Source: Deltaproteobacteria bacterium | GTDB lineage: Bacteria > Desulfobacterota > Desulfuromonadia > Desulfuromonadales > Geopsychrobacteraceae | Direction: 5' to 3' | Length of the DNA: 52,930 nt | Assembly (NCBI GenBank): GCA_024276905.1 | Contig: JAJRWF010000112.1 | Coordinates: 1-52,930, forward strand | In this document: positions 28,505 to 37,701 of the stretch, one piece after another | Position numbering within the stretch: the first letter of the stretch is position 1 | How the letters are laid out: every line of letters starts with the position of its first letter | Notes under the pieces: generated by a model | The model's database searches: none | The model's input: the letters and a program-made list of their open reading frames with translations, nothing else | Told to the model about the DNA's origin: nothing | Translations under genes and position numbers: made by a program

Positions 28505-29710
28505 ATGTTGAAGGAACGAACCAGTCAGTTTGCCGGAGAAAAAATCCTGGTAGTCGACGATGAGGAGGTCATTGTCGAACTGACGGCATTGCTGTTGCGA
28601 GGTCGAGGTTTTGAGGTATTGACTGCGTATAACGGTGAAGAATGCCTCGACTTGGTTACCAAAGAGCAACCGGCGTTGGTCCTTCTCGATTATATGATGC
28701 CGGTGATGGACGGTGAGACGGCACTGAAAAAGATTATCCAGCATTACCCCGATACCTACGTCATCATGTTTACCGGTAAGGGCAGCGAAGAGGTAGCTGT
28801 GCGCCTGATGAAAGCCGGTGCCGCCGATTATCTGCAGAAACCCTTTGTCAATAGCAGCCTGCTGGAGAGGATCGATACGGTTCTGCAGATCCGTCTGGTT
28901 GAACTGGCCAATCGCGAGTTGATGCGTGAAAAGGACCTGTTGCAACGGGAAATAGAGGCCTGGAACTTACATCTTGAGCGACGGGTTGACGAAAAATCCC
29001 AGGAACTTGAGCTGGCCCATCGTGAGATACTTCAAGCCGAAAAACTGGCGGCACTTGGACATATCAGCGCCGGGATGGCTCATGAAATTCGCAACCCCCT
29101 GAATGCGATCAACCTGTTTGCCCAGATTCTCAGCGGTGCCTATGGTGATGATGCTGAAAACAGTGGGTACATCAGGAAAATCAGTGAAGAAGTGGAGCGG
29201 ATCGATGGGATTCTGGTCAAAATGCTTGCCGCCAGCCGGGGGACGGCTGCCCCGCGCAGCGACGTCAGGCTCGACCAGGTGGCCAGAAAGGTCCTGGCAC
29301 ATTCAGAGGTTCAGTGTCGCTCGCAAAAGGTTGTCGTCGATTTTTCCGTTGGAGAGAAGATTCCACCCATTGTTGCTGATCCCACAGAAATTGAGCAGAT
29401 TTTTACCAATCTTGTCACCAACGCCCTGTTTGAAATGTCACAGGGAGGTCGGCTCGGTGTCAGCCTGTCCCCCGATGAAGGTTTTATCCGTCTGGAGATA
29501 TCCGATACCGGTCGCGGGATTCCTCAGGAACATCAGAGCCAGATATTCGACCCTTTCTTCACGACCAAGGAGAAAGGAACAGGTTTCGGACTGTCAGTTG
29601 TCCTCCGGATCGTACGTGGTTATGGGGGGCTGATCAAGGTCGAAAGTGAGGTCGGACGCGGTACGACCTTTATCGTCAACCTCCCGGTCGGCAAGCCTGC
29701 AGTGAAATAA
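28505..29710 (+). CDS. Receiver-histidine kinase hybrid
   Basis: A 401-residue soluble protein. An N-terminal receiver (KILVVDDEEV; LVLLDYMMPVMDG with the phospho-Asp near residue 62; LQKPF) is joined by a coiled coil (about 125-175) to a HisKA domain with the phosphoacceptor His in ISAGMAHEIRNPLNAI, and then a HATPase with NLVTNALFEM (N box), DTGRGI (G1) and GTGFGLSVV (G2). No membrane segment is present, so input probably comes through phosphorylation of its own receiver by another kinase. The response regulators at 26055 and 27525 are plausible partners. The next gene starts 3 bases after its stop. Confidence 0.92.
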   Translation: MLKERTSQFAGEKILVVDDEEVIVELTALLLRGRGFEVLTAYNGEECLDLVTKEQPALVLLDYMMPVMDGETALKKIIQHYPDTYVIMFTGKGSEEVAVRLMKAGAADYLQKPFVNSSLLERIDTVLQIRLVELANRELMREKDLLQREIEAWNLHLERRVDEKSQELELAHREILQAEKLAALGHISAGMAHEIRNPLNAINLFAQILSGAYGDDAENSGYIRKISEEVERIDGILVKMLAASRGTAAPRSDVRLDQVARKVLAHSEVQCRSQKVVVDFSVGEKIPPIVADPTEIEQIFTNLVTNALFEMSQGGRLGVSLSPDEGFIRLEISDTGRGIPQEHQSQIFDPFFTTKEKGTGFGLSVVLRIVRGYGGLIKVESEVGRGTTFIVNLPVGKPAVK

Positions 29711-29713
29711 TCA

Positions 29714-31294
29714 ATGGCTCTACGTTTACGAGAAATCAAGCTTCAACTCGATGAGGATGAAGCGCTGTTGCCTGAGCGGATAGCACAACAGCTCGGCCTT
29801 GAAGTAACGGACCTGCTGGAGGTGAAGCTGGTTCGTAAAGGAATCGATGCACGGCGTAAATCTGCAATTCTGAAGGTCTATACGGTTGAATTTGAGGTTG
29901 CAGCTGAAGAAGAGTTGCTCCAGCAGCAGGCGGGGAATCCCTGTTTGGGCCTTGCTGAACCGCCACAGACCTTCACCCCGCTGGTCTTCAAAAAAAAGCA
30001 CCGGGTGGTTGTTGTCGGGATGGGACCCGCCGGACTTTTTGCCGCCATGACGTTGCGTGCCGGTGGTGCTGAAGTGCTGCTGATTGAACGGGGCAAGCCA
30101 GTTGCTGAACGGCTGAAAGATGTGCAGTCATTCTGGCAGGGTGGACCTTTGAACCCCCACAGTAATATTCAATTTGGAGAAGGGGGCGCAGGAACTTTTT
30201 CCGATGGCAAGCTGACAACCCGAATCAATCATCCCCTGGTGCAACAGGTTTTGCGACGTTTGGTCGATTTCGGTGCCCCTGCTGAAATCTGCTGGCAGGC
30301 CAAACCTCATATCGGTTCCGACCGGTTGCGGAGGGTCCTGGTCGGTTTGCGCAAACAATTGCAGGCCGATGGTGTAGAAATACGCTTTTCGACTTGCCTG
30401 ACCGGTCTTGTGTGTGCGGCCGGTCAGCTGTCCGGGGCAATTCTGGATAGCGATCAGCTTGAGCCTTGTGATAGTCTGGTGCTGGCTGTCGGCCACAGTG
30501 CCCGTGACAGCTACAGGATGTTGCAGGAGCAGGGGATCACCCTCGAAAGCAAGGCGTTCGCAATTGGCTTGCGGGTTGAACATCCTCTGGAGCAGATCAA
30601 CAGGATTCAATACGGGATAAAGGCTCATCCGCAACTCGGAGCTGCAGATTATGCGCTCAGTTGGCAGGATAAAGAGGCCGGTCGCGGGGTCTACTCATTT
30701 TGTATGTGTCCGGGTGGCGTGATTGTGAATGCGTCCTCGGAGGTCGGTGGCGTTGTGGTGAACGGCATGAGTGACTTCAGGCGTGATGCTGCCTGGTCGA
30801 ACAGTGCGCTGGTAGTTTCGGTCGGTCGTGATGATTTTTCTGCCGATCCGCTGGGCGGAGTTGTTTTTCAACGGCACTGGGAGGAACAGGCTTTTATTGC
30901 CGCCGGTTCGACTGGCGCCGCACCTGGTCAGCCGTTACTCGGTTTTTTAGACGGCACCAGTGGTGACTTGAATTCGAGCTGTCGCCCTGCAGCGGTCCCG
31001 GCCGATCTTGCATCAGTTCTGCCTGCGGTGGTGACGCAATCACTACGCCGTGCTCTGCCGCAATTCGAGCGGCGGATGCGCGGTTTTGTCGGGCCGGATG
31101 CGATGCTGGTCGGAGTCGAAACCAGGACCAGTGCACCGCTGCGGATCTTGCGCGGCGAAGACGGTTGTTCGGTCAGCCTGCCGGGGCTCTTTCCGGCCGG
31201 TGAAGGGGCGGGTTATGCCGGGGGGATCATGAGCGCCGCTATTGACGGGATAAAAAGCGCAAATCAGGTTGCGTGCTATTTAAACTCATTCTGA
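29714..31294 (+). CDS. FAD-dependent oxidoreductase (COG2509-type)
   Basis: A 526-residue flavoprotein of uncharacterised substrate. An N-terminal ~90-residue ferredoxin-like region (LREIKLQLDEDEALLPERIA) precedes the dinucleotide-binding motif VVVGMGPAGLFAAMTLRAGG (about residue 98). FGEGGAGTFSDGKLTTR is the characteristic second motif, and the C-terminal FPAGEGAGYAGGIMSAAIDG closes the FAD site. It is widespread in bacteria and sometimes annotated NAD(FAD)-utilising dehydrogenase. Confidence 0.88.
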   Translation: MALRLREIKLQLDEDEALLPERIAQQLGLEVTDLLEVKLVRKGIDARRKSAILKVYTVEFEVAAEEELLQQQAGNPCLGLAEPPQTFTPLVFKKKHRVVVVGMGPAGLFAAMTLRAGGAEVLLIERGKPVAERLKDVQSFWQGGPLNPHSNIQFGEGGAGTFSDGKLTTRINHPLVQQVLRRLVDFGAPAEICWQAKPHIGSDRLRRVLVGLRKQLQADGVEIRFSTCLTGLVCAAGQLSGAILDSDQLEPCDSLVLAVGHSARDSYRMLQEQGITLESKAFAIGLRVEHPLEQINRIQYGIKAHPQLGAADYALSWQDKEAGRGVYSFCMCPGGVIVNASSEVGGVVVNGMSDFRRDAAWSNSALVVSVGRDDFSADPLGGVVFQRHWEEQAFIAAGSTGAAPGQPLLGFLDGTSGDLNSSCRPAAVPADLASVLPAVVTQSLRRALPQFERRMRGFVGPDAMLVGVETRTSAPLRILRGEDGCSVSLPGLFPAGEGAGYAGGIMSAAIDGIKSANQVACYLNSF

Positions 31295-31307
31295 CAGGAC
31301 CAGACCT

Positions 31308-32426
31308 TTGAAGCAGACCTACGTCAACCAGATCGGAGAACGTGACCCGGTCGAAGATGTTTTTCTGGTACGTGATCGTACCCAGGCGATGGCGCGTAAC
31401 GGCAAACCCTATATGACGCTCAAACTGATGGATTGCACCGGCGAGATTGAGGCGCGGGTCTGGGATCGTGTCGATGAGCTGGCGCGTCTTTTTGACAAGG
31501 ATGATTTCATCCATGTCAGTGGGCGTGGCAATCTTTACATGGGCAAAATGCAGCTGGTGGTCCAACAACTGCGCAAGGTGAATGAAGAGGATATTGACCT
31601 CGCTGATTTTCTGCCGGTCTCGAAACGCCCGCTTGAGGAAATGCGTACCGAACTCGATCAGTTGCTTGCTTCGATGAGCGCAGGTCCGATCGCACAACTG
31701 GTGCGGGAATTTTTCGCGGATCAGGATTTCTTTCGTCGCTACAGTCGGGCGCCGGCAGCCAAGGGCATGCACCATGTTTTTATCGGCGGGTTGCTCGAAC
31801 ATTCGCTGGCGGTTGCTGCTCTGGCCTGCGACGTCGCGCAGCGCTATGTACAGGTTGATCGCGATCTGTTGATTGCCGGGGCCTTGCTGCACGATGTCGG
31901 CAAGATTGCTGAACTGAGCTATGAACGTTCCTTCGATTACACTGACGAGGGAAAGCTTGTCGGTCATATCGTCATGGGGGTTGAGATGATCGAGGAACGT
32001 TCGCGGACGATCCCGAACTTTCCCCGTCAGCAGCTGATGTTGCTCAAACATCTGCTGCTCTCTCATCACGGCCAGTACGAATACGGTTCTCCCAAGCGCC
32101 CCAAGGTTCTCGAGGCGGTGATTCTCAACTTTATTGATGATCTGGATTCGAAAATCAACGGCATTCAGACCCATATCGATAAGGAACCGGCGCGCGAGGG
32201 AGACTGGACCAGCTATCATCGGCTCTATGATCGATATTTTTATGCACCGCAGGAATCGCCGCCTGCGTCAGCTCCCCCGGTGGCTGAACCTGCTGTGCAA
32301 AAGACGGTGCCGTCAAAAGCACGGCGTTCCCGTAACGAGCCGCTCGGCTTTACACTGGGGGAGCAACTGGCCGGACAGAATCTCAGTCTTTTCAATAATG
32401 AAAATGATAAAAAGGATAAGTCATGA
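31308..32426 (+). CDS. 3'-5' exoribonuclease of the YhaM type (OB fold plus HD domain)
   Basis: A 372-residue protein with an N-terminal OB-fold nucleic-acid-binding domain (about 15-95: PYMTLKLMDCTGEIEARVWD) and an HD-superfamily phosphohydrolase domain (GLLEHSLAVA, then ALLHDVGKIAEL with the HD pair, and a further LSHHGQYEYG). This is the layout of B. subtilis YhaM, a Mn-dependent 3'-5' exoribonuclease. A Pro/Ala-rich 60-residue tail follows. Translation probably starts at TTG 31308 with AGGA upstream, and the stop overlaps the next gene's ATG. Confidence 0.85.
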   Translation: MKQTYVNQIGERDPVEDVFLVRDRTQAMARNGKPYMTLKLMDCTGEIEARVWDRVDELARLFDKDDFIHVSGRGNLYMGKMQLVVQQLRKVNEEDIDLADFLPVSKRPLEEMRTELDQLLASMSAGPIAQLVREFFADQDFFRRYSRAPAAKGMHHVFIGGLLEHSLAVAALACDVAQRYVQVDRDLLIAGALLHDVGKIAELSYERSFDYTDEGKLVGHIVMGVEMIEERSRTIPNFPRQQLMLLKHLLLSHHGQYEYGSPKRPKVLEAVILNFIDDLDSKINGIQTHIDKEPAREGDWTSYHRLYDRYFYAPQESPPASAPPVAEPAVQKTVPSKARRSRNEPLGFTLGEQLAGQNLSLFNNENDKKDKS

Positions 32427-33046
32427 TCGTAGAAGTATTTCCGGTCGGAGCTCTGCAGGTTAACTGTGTTGTCCTTGGTTGTCCGACCAGCCGCAAAGCG
32501 GTGGTTATTGATCCCGGCGCCGATATCCAGAAGATTGAAGCTGTTTTAAGTAAGCAGAATTTGACGGTTGAACTGATTCTCAATACTCACGGCCATTTTG
32601 ACCACATCGGGGCCAATGCGGCTCTCAAAAAGTTGACTGCAGCGCCTCTACTGATCCATCGGGATGACGTCAATCTCCTGCAACTGGCCAGTGCCCAGGC
32701 CTCGGCTTATGGGGTCTCGGCAGAAGATTCACCCCTGCCGGATACTGAGTTGTCGGGCGGCGAGACCCTTGAGTTCGGTGAGCAGAGTCTAGATGTTCTG
32801 CACACCCCGGGACATTCGCCAGGCTGCGTCTGTTTTTATCGTGAGGGCCTGCTGGTTTCGGGTGATACCCTTTTTGCCGGTTCTGTCGGCCGCACCGATC
32901 TGCCGGGTGGTAATCACCAACAGTTGCTGCAGAGTATTCAGCAGCAGCTGGCCGGTCTGCCGCCGCAGACCAGGGTCTTGCCCGGTCATGGGCCCCTGAG
33001 TACGATCGAGCAGGAACTGAAGTACAATCCTTTTCTGGCCGGATAA
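32423..33046 (+). CDS. Metallo-beta-lactamase-fold hydrolase (glyoxalase II-like)
   Basis: A 207-residue hydrolase. The metal-binding motif THGHFDHIGAN is near residue 52, and the later ligands are in HTPGHSPGCVCF, SGDTLFAGSVGRTDL and LPGHGP. Members are glyoxalase II-like thioesterases or persulfide dioxygenases; the short length and SVGRTDLPGG loop fit the general hydroxyacylglutathione-hydrolase-like group. Its ATGA overlap with the exoribonuclease gene suggests coupled translation rather than shared chemistry. Confidence 0.88.
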   Translation: MIVEVFPVGALQVNCVVLGCPTSRKAVVIDPGADIQKIEAVLSKQNLTVELILNTHGHFDHIGANAALKKLTAAPLLIHRDDVNLLQLASAQASAYGVSAEDSPLPDTELSGGETLEFGEQSLDVLHTPGHSPGCVCFYREGLLVSGDTLFAGSVGRTDLPGGNHQQLLQSIQQQLAGLPPQTRVLPGHGPLSTIEQELKYNPFLAG

Positions 33047-33056
33047 AGAGGCGCGT

Positions 33057-34265
33057 ATGCTGCAGGGTAAGACAGTTGTCCTGGGTGTCAGTGGCGGCAT
33101 CGCCGTCTATAAGGCCGTCGAGCTGCTGCGGCTGCTGGTCAAGGCGCAGGCTGAGGTTCATGTGGTGATGACACGCAATGCTTGCGAATTTGTCACACCG
33201 CTGACATTCCAGACCCTGTCGCACAATCCGGTCCATACCGAGATGTTCAATCTCTATCAGGAGCAGGAGATCGGGCACATTTCGCTGGCGGAGCGTGCGG
33301 ATCTGTTTCTGGTGGCACCGACAACTGCCAACCTGATCGGTAAGCTGGCCAACGGTCTGGCCGATGACCTGCTCTCGACCAGTTTGATGGCGACCAGGGC
33401 ACCGGTGCTGCTTTGCCCGGCGATGAATACCAACATGTATGAAAGTCCGGGCTGTCTGCGCAATCAGCGTCGCCTGATTGAGGATGGTTATCATCTGCTT
33501 GACCCGGTTAGCGGTGATCTGGCTTGCGGTTGGCAGGGCAAGGGGAAACTTCCCGATCCCCAGCAGATCTTCGAGGCCGCCTGCAGTCTGCTGGTAACGG
33601 AAGACTTACGCGGCGTGCGGCTGCTGGTAACCGCCGGGCCGACCCGTGAAGAGATCGACCCGGTACGTTATCTGAGCAATCATTCTTCCGGCAAAATGGG
33701 TTACGCGATTGCCAGGGTTGCTGCCGCACGCGGTGCCGAGGTGACCCTGATTTCAGGCCCGGTCGCCCTCTGTGAACCTGCGGGAGTTGAAACCTTGCAA
33801 ATTGTGACTGCCGTGCAGATGCAGCAGGCGCTTGACAGCCGTTTCGAGACCAGCGACGTAGTCTTCAAGGCGGCTGCGGTGGCCGATTATCGCCCGGTGC
33901 AAAAAGCAACGCAGAAGATCAAGAAAATGACCGAGTCACTCAGTCTGCAACTGGAGAAGAACCCGGATCTGCTGGCTGAGCTGGGTCGGCGTAAAAAACG
34001 GCAGATTCTGGTCGGTTTTGCTGCCGAAACCGAAAACCTGCTCGCCAATGCCCAGACCAAGCTGGAGCAGAAGAATCTCGATCTGATCGTTGCCAATGAT
34101 GTCACGGCGGAGGGCGCTGGTTTCGGCAGTGAAACCAATCTGGTGCGACTGCTCTTTGCCGATGGTCGACAAGAGGAATTGCCGCTCTTGGCCAAGGATG
34201 AGGTTGCGTCACGTTTACTTGATCGGGTGGCGGAATTGTTGAAAAAAAGGGCGAATCAGGCCTGA
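33057..34265 (+). CDS. coaBC: Bifunctional phosphopantothenoylcysteine decarboxylase / phosphopantothenate-cysteine ligase
   Basis: A 402-residue CoaBC that makes 4'-phosphopantetheine from phosphopantothenate in CoA synthesis. The CoaC half has GVSGGIAVYKAVELLR, the catalytic His in GHISLAE, the PAMNTNMYES motif and the proton-donor Cys in LACGWQGKGKL. The CoaB half starts at LLVTAGPTREEIDPVRYLSNHSSGKMG and has VGFAAETENLLANA and IVANDV. Its last 10 bases overlap the end of the opposing phospholipase-like gene. Confidence 0.96.
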   Translation: MLQGKTVVLGVSGGIAVYKAVELLRLLVKAQAEVHVVMTRNACEFVTPLTFQTLSHNPVHTEMFNLYQEQEIGHISLAERADLFLVAPTTANLIGKLANGLADDLLSTSLMATRAPVLLCPAMNTNMYESPGCLRNQRRLIEDGYHLLDPVSGDLACGWQGKGKLPDPQQIFEAACSLLVTEDLRGVRLLVTAGPTREEIDPVRYLSNHSSGKMGYAIARVAAARGAEVTLISGPVALCEPAGVETLQIVTAVQMQQALDSRFETSDVVFKAAAVADYRPVQKATQKIKKMTESLSLQLEKNPDLLAELGRRKKRQILVGFAAETENLLANAQTKLEQKNLDLIVANDVTAEGAGFGSETNLVRLLFADGRQEELPLLAKDEVASRLLDRVAELLKKRANQA

Positions 34266-35179
34266 ATCAGCAGATCGAGCAGACTGTCCGGATCGGTAAT
34301 TCCGGTTCGGAAGCGTTGCTTGAGATCACCGAGGATAATCTCGGCGTCTTCCTGATGCAGCTTGCCGTCAAGCCAGAGCAGGTTGAGATTTTTGCGAATC
34401 AGTTTGGCCGCAGTCAAGGCACGTTCTCCGGTCGGATCAGCCTGCCAGAAGGGACTGCGTTCATCAGCCATAATTCCTTCAACAGCGGTGTAGGCCAGAT
34501 CAACGTATTCGTTTTGATCTGCAGGTGTGAACTCCCACTTTGAACGTTGTGAAACATTATTCAACAGTTTCTGCCACTGCTGCAGTCGGCTGACCAGCAA
34601 CATCGAATTGAAGAGTCTTTTGTTGGTGCGAAACGACAGGATGGTGTCCGAAAGGACACTGCTGAGCATTTTGTCGTGACTGCGGTAATCCCCTTTGGCC
34701 AGTTCACGGGCCAGTTGCCAGGTTTCTTCTGAAACCTTGCTCTCGGCCCGTAGTTCCCAGTAGGTGTGCTTGAGCATCACTGTGTTGAAGGTGCGGGTCA
34801 TCTTGAAAGGCACAAAGTAGTTGTGGGCGACCGTGTCGGCAGCCAGGTGGGCAAGGTAGCCCCAGGCACAGGCCTTATGGTGCGGACTTTCTGCATTGTC
34901 TAGAATCTTGATGCCGATCCGCCAGTTGTGACAGTGCTCCAGGTAGTGGGTGAATTTTTTGCCCAGGGTAATGTCGGCGGCCACACAGCCGTAGAGAAAA
35001 TCGAATGGATAGCTGGCCAGCAAGCCTTGCAGGGCCAGGGGGAGGGCCTGCGGGGTGGCCAGAATTCGAGCACCGAGGCTCAGATGGACCCCGGCTCCCC
35101 AGGCAAAGGCGTCAGTCGGCAGCAGCAGGGCCGTCACGAGCAGAATCAGGGTGGCAAAACGTATGTTAGGTTGTTTCAT
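34256..35179 (-). CDS. Secreted zinc-dependent phospholipase C-like protein
   Basis: A 307-residue protein with a Sec signal peptide (LILLVTALLLPTDAFAWG) whose mature part starts with Trp-Gly. The zinc_dep_PLPC pattern follows: WGAGVHLSLGARIL (His), FLYGCVAADITLGKKFTHYLEHCHNW (Asp and His) and YLAHLAADTVAHNYFVP (HxxxD). Bacillus phospholipase C begins its mature chain with a similar Trp and has comparable ligands, so zinc binding is likely; substrate is inferred. It converges on coaBC and diverges from the glycosylase gene at 35229. Confidence 0.82.
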   Translation of the reverse strand: MKQPNIRFATLILLVTALLLPTDAFAWGAGVHLSLGARILATPQALPLALQGLLASYPFDFLYGCVAADITLGKKFTHYLEHCHNWRIGIKILDNAESPHHKACAWGYLAHLAADTVAHNYFVPFKMTRTFNTVMLKHTYWELRAESKVSEETWQLARELAKGDYRSHDKMLSSVLSDTILSFRTNKRLFNSMLLVSRLQQWQKLLNNVSQRSKWEFTPADQNEYVDLAYTAVEGIMADERSPFWQADPTGERALTAAKLIRKNLNLLWLDGKLHQEDAEIILGDLKQRFRTGITDPDSLLDLLIQA

Positions 35180-35228
35180 GTTTTATCCGCTGACCAGAAG
35201 CGGGAATCTCCACAGGGGTTGAAGAACC

Positions 35229-35951
35229 ATGCCGGATAAATTATATCAGGAATGCCGTGCTGTGATCAGTGGTTGTCGCGTAATTTTTGAAGATTTACGT
35301 GAGAGCGGGGTTGATGTTGTCCCCCTGCTCCCGCAAAAAAAGGTTGTGCACGATTCTCGTGAGGATACGGAGCCGCCTGCGTCGGTTCCGGTTGCCGAGA
35401 CACTTGCCGAGATACAGCAGGAACTGAACGATTGTCAGCGTTGTGGGCTCTGCCGCGAACGGACCCAGGTTGTTTTCGGGGTCGGCAATCCACAGGCCCG
35501 TCTGGTTCTGGTGGGGGAGGCACCTGGATTCCAGGAAGACAAAAAGGGAGAGCCCTTTGTCGGAGAAGCGGGACAACTGCTCGACCGCATTCTTTTTGCC
35601 ATGAAATTACGGCGTGAAGATGTCTATATCTGCAATGTGATCAAATGTCGACCACCTAAGAACCGTGACCCCGAAAAGGCCGAAATAACTTCCTGTGAGG
35701 CGTTTCTGAAACGTCAACTGGCTGCTATCGCCCCTGAGATGATTCTCAGCCTCGGCCGTTTCGCCACCCAGACCCTGCTACAGAGCAGTGCACCGATCGG
35801 CAAGTTGCGCGGCCATTGGCAGAGCTATGAGGGTATCCCGCTGATGCCGACCTTTCATCCTGCCTACCTGTTACGCAATCCGGCCGGGAAATATCAGGTG
35901 TGGGAGGACGTGAAACAGGTGATGCACCGGCTGCAGGAGGGGACAGGGTGA
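35229..35951 (+). CDS. Family 4 uracil-DNA glycosylase
   Basis: A 240-residue glycosylase that removes uracil from DNA. Residues 1-70 are a variable N-terminal extension; the core has CQRCGLCRERTQVVFGVGN (two of the four 4Fe-4S cysteines), LVGEAPGFQEDKKGEPFVGEAGQLLD with the GEAPG active-site motif, IKCRPPKNRDP (with the third Cys), CEAFLKRQL (fourth) and TFHPAYLLRNP. The cluster pattern marks family 4 rather than E. coli-type Ung. It is intact in a window where two other repair genes are broken. Confidence 0.92.
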   Translation: MPDKLYQECRAVISGCRVIFEDLRESGVDVVPLLPQKKVVHDSREDTEPPASVPVAETLAEIQQELNDCQRCGLCRERTQVVFGVGNPQARLVLVGEAPGFQEDKKGEPFVGEAGQLLDRILFAMKLRREDVYICNVIKCRPPKNRDPEKAEITSCEAFLKRQLAAIAPEMILSLGRFATQTLLQSSAPIGKLRGHWQSYEGIPLMPTFHPAYLLRNPAGKYQVWEDVKQVMHRLQEGTG

Positions 35952-35975
35952 GCTTGGCCTTGGCAGTGGCTGGTT

Positions 35976-37463
35976 TTACAACAGCACCCGTTTGAGCGCC
36001 TTATGCCAGCCCTTAAGCAGCTGTTTCCGCTCGCCGGTGTCGAGTTGCGGAGCAAAAGTATTATCCCGTCGCCAGCTCTGTTCAATCTCATCCAGGTTTT
36101 GAAACAGACCTGATTGCAGCCCCGCAAGGTAGGCCACCCCCAGGGCGGTAGTTTCGGTTACGACCGGCCGATCACCCGGCAGGTTCAGGATCCAGGCGAG
36201 AAACGCCATCAGCCAATTATTGGCGGCCATCCCGCCGTCGACGCGCAGACGCTCAATCTCAATACCGCTGTCTGACGCCATCCCCTGCAGCAGGTCGGCG
36301 GTCTGGTAGCTGATCGATTCCAGAGTGGCGCGAACGATTTCCGCTCGACCGGAGTCACGCGACAATCCCAGCAGGGCACCGCGCGCCTGTGGGTCCCAGT
36401 GCGGCGCGCCCAGCCCGGTAAATGCCGGGACCATGTAAACACCTGCGGTTGTTGTGATTCCCGCCGCCAGTTCTTCGCTCTGAGCAGCGGTGTCGATCAG
36501 ACCGAGCGCATCTCGCAGCCATTGCACAGCAGAACCGGCGCTGAAAATGCTGCCTTCAAGGGCATAGCTGGTTTTGCCGTCGAGGCGATAGGCAACCGTG
36601 GTCAGGAGCCGGTTTGTGGATTTGACCGCCTTATCCCCGGTATTCATCAGGACAAAGCCGCCTGTGCCGTAGGTACTCTTAACCATTCCGGGTTGAAAAC
36701 AGGCCTGACCGATGGCTGCTGCCTGCTGATCGCCGGCGATGCCGCAGATCGGGATCGGGCGATCAAATATTTCTTTCGTGGTCAGCCCGAAATCAGCGGC
36801 ACAGTCTTTAACCTCCGGCAGCAGAGGTGTGGGAATATTCAGCAGCTCCAGCAACTTTTCATCCCACTGCTGGGTGTGGATATTAAAGAGCAGGGTTCGT
36901 GAGGCATTGGTGGCATCGGTTGCGTGAACCTGGCCCCCGGTCAGTTGCCAGAGCAGGAAAGAATCGACGGTACCGAAAGCCAATCGGCCCTGCTCGGCAC
37001 GTCGGCGCAGTTCGGGCTCCCGGTCAAGCATCCAGGCCAGTTTGGTCCCGGAAAAATAGGGGTCGAGCAGCAGGCCGGTCCGTTCGATAAAAAACTTTTC
37101 CAGACCCTTTTCCTTGAGCTGTCGACAGCGCTCCGCGGTTCGCCGGTCCTGCCAGACAATCGCATTGCCGATTGTCCGGCCAGTCTGACGGTCCCAGAGC
37201 AGGGTTGTTTCGCGCTGGTTGGTGATGCCGACAGCCGCAATTTTGCCACCTTGCTTCTCTGCTTCCTGCAGTGCTTCGCGTGCGGTTTTCAGGGTCGTTT
37301 CCCAGATGTCTTGCGGGTTATGCTCTACCCAGCCGTCGGCGGGGAAAATCTGGCGAAACTCCTCCTGAGCGACGGCGACAATAGCGCCTGTCAGATTAAA
37401 AACGATCGCACGGCTGCTGGTTGTTCCCTGGTCGATAGCGAGAATAAACGCTTGTTCTGTCAT
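35976..37463 (-). CDS. glpK: Glycerol kinase
   Basis: A 495-residue FGGY-family kinase that makes glycerol-3-phosphate from glycerol and ATP. The N-terminus [17 protein letters not shown] carries the phosphate-1 motif, and [14 protein letters not shown] is glycerol-kinase-specific; [11 protein letters not shown] and the C-terminal FGGY signature with [12 protein letters not shown] follow. ATG 37463 is chosen: AGGGG lies about 7 bases before it, and an open extension of 48 codons upstream looks non-coding. It converges with the glycosylase gene. No glycerol facilitator or GlpD gene is adjacent. Confidence 0.95.
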   Translation of the reverse strand: MTEQAFILAIDQGTTSSRAIVFNLTGAIVAVAQEEFRQIFPADGWVEHNPQDIWETTLKTAREALQEAEKQGGKIAAVGITNQRETTLLWDRQTGRTIGNAIVWQDRRTAERCRQLKEKGLEKFFIERTGLLLDPYFSGTKLAWMLDREPELRRRAEQGRLAFGTVDSFLLWQLTGGQVHATDATNASRTLLFNIHTQQWDEKLLELLNIPTPLLPEVKDCAADFGLTTKEIFDRPIPICGIAGDQQAAAIGQACFQPGMVKSTYGTGGFVLMNTGDKAVKSTNRLLTTVAYRLDGKTSYALEGSIFSAGSAVQWLRDALGLIDTAAQSEELAAGITTTAGVYMVPAFTGLGAPHWDPQARGALLGLSRDSGRAEIVRATLESISYQTADLLQGMASDSGIEIERLRVDGGMAANNWLMAFLAWILNLPGDRPVVTETTALGVAYLAGLQSGLFQNLDEIEQSWRRDNTFAPQLDTGERKQLLKGWHKALKRVLL

Positions 37464-37701
37464 GGTCATCCCCCTGGAGAAATGGGTCGTACTGCTGTTT
37501 GTAACAGACAGAGAATCCGCCGCTGACGTCTGTCCGTCTCCGTCCGGCTCATGATCTCGGATTTTTATGGCAAAATGACTTTTTCTGACGCAAGAGGATA
37601 CTATCATAGGCTGAATCAGCGCTTCAGGTATAAAGTTGTAAGTCGGTCAAAAAAACACTAACATTCCGCTGAGATCAGATTTTCCGTGGAGGGTTGTTCA
37701 G

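Noticed and set aside
31239-32219. A 326-codon minus-strand frame opposite the exoribonuclease gene
   Set aside because: Antisense shadow of an HD/OB-fold gene, no homology seen, no start context.
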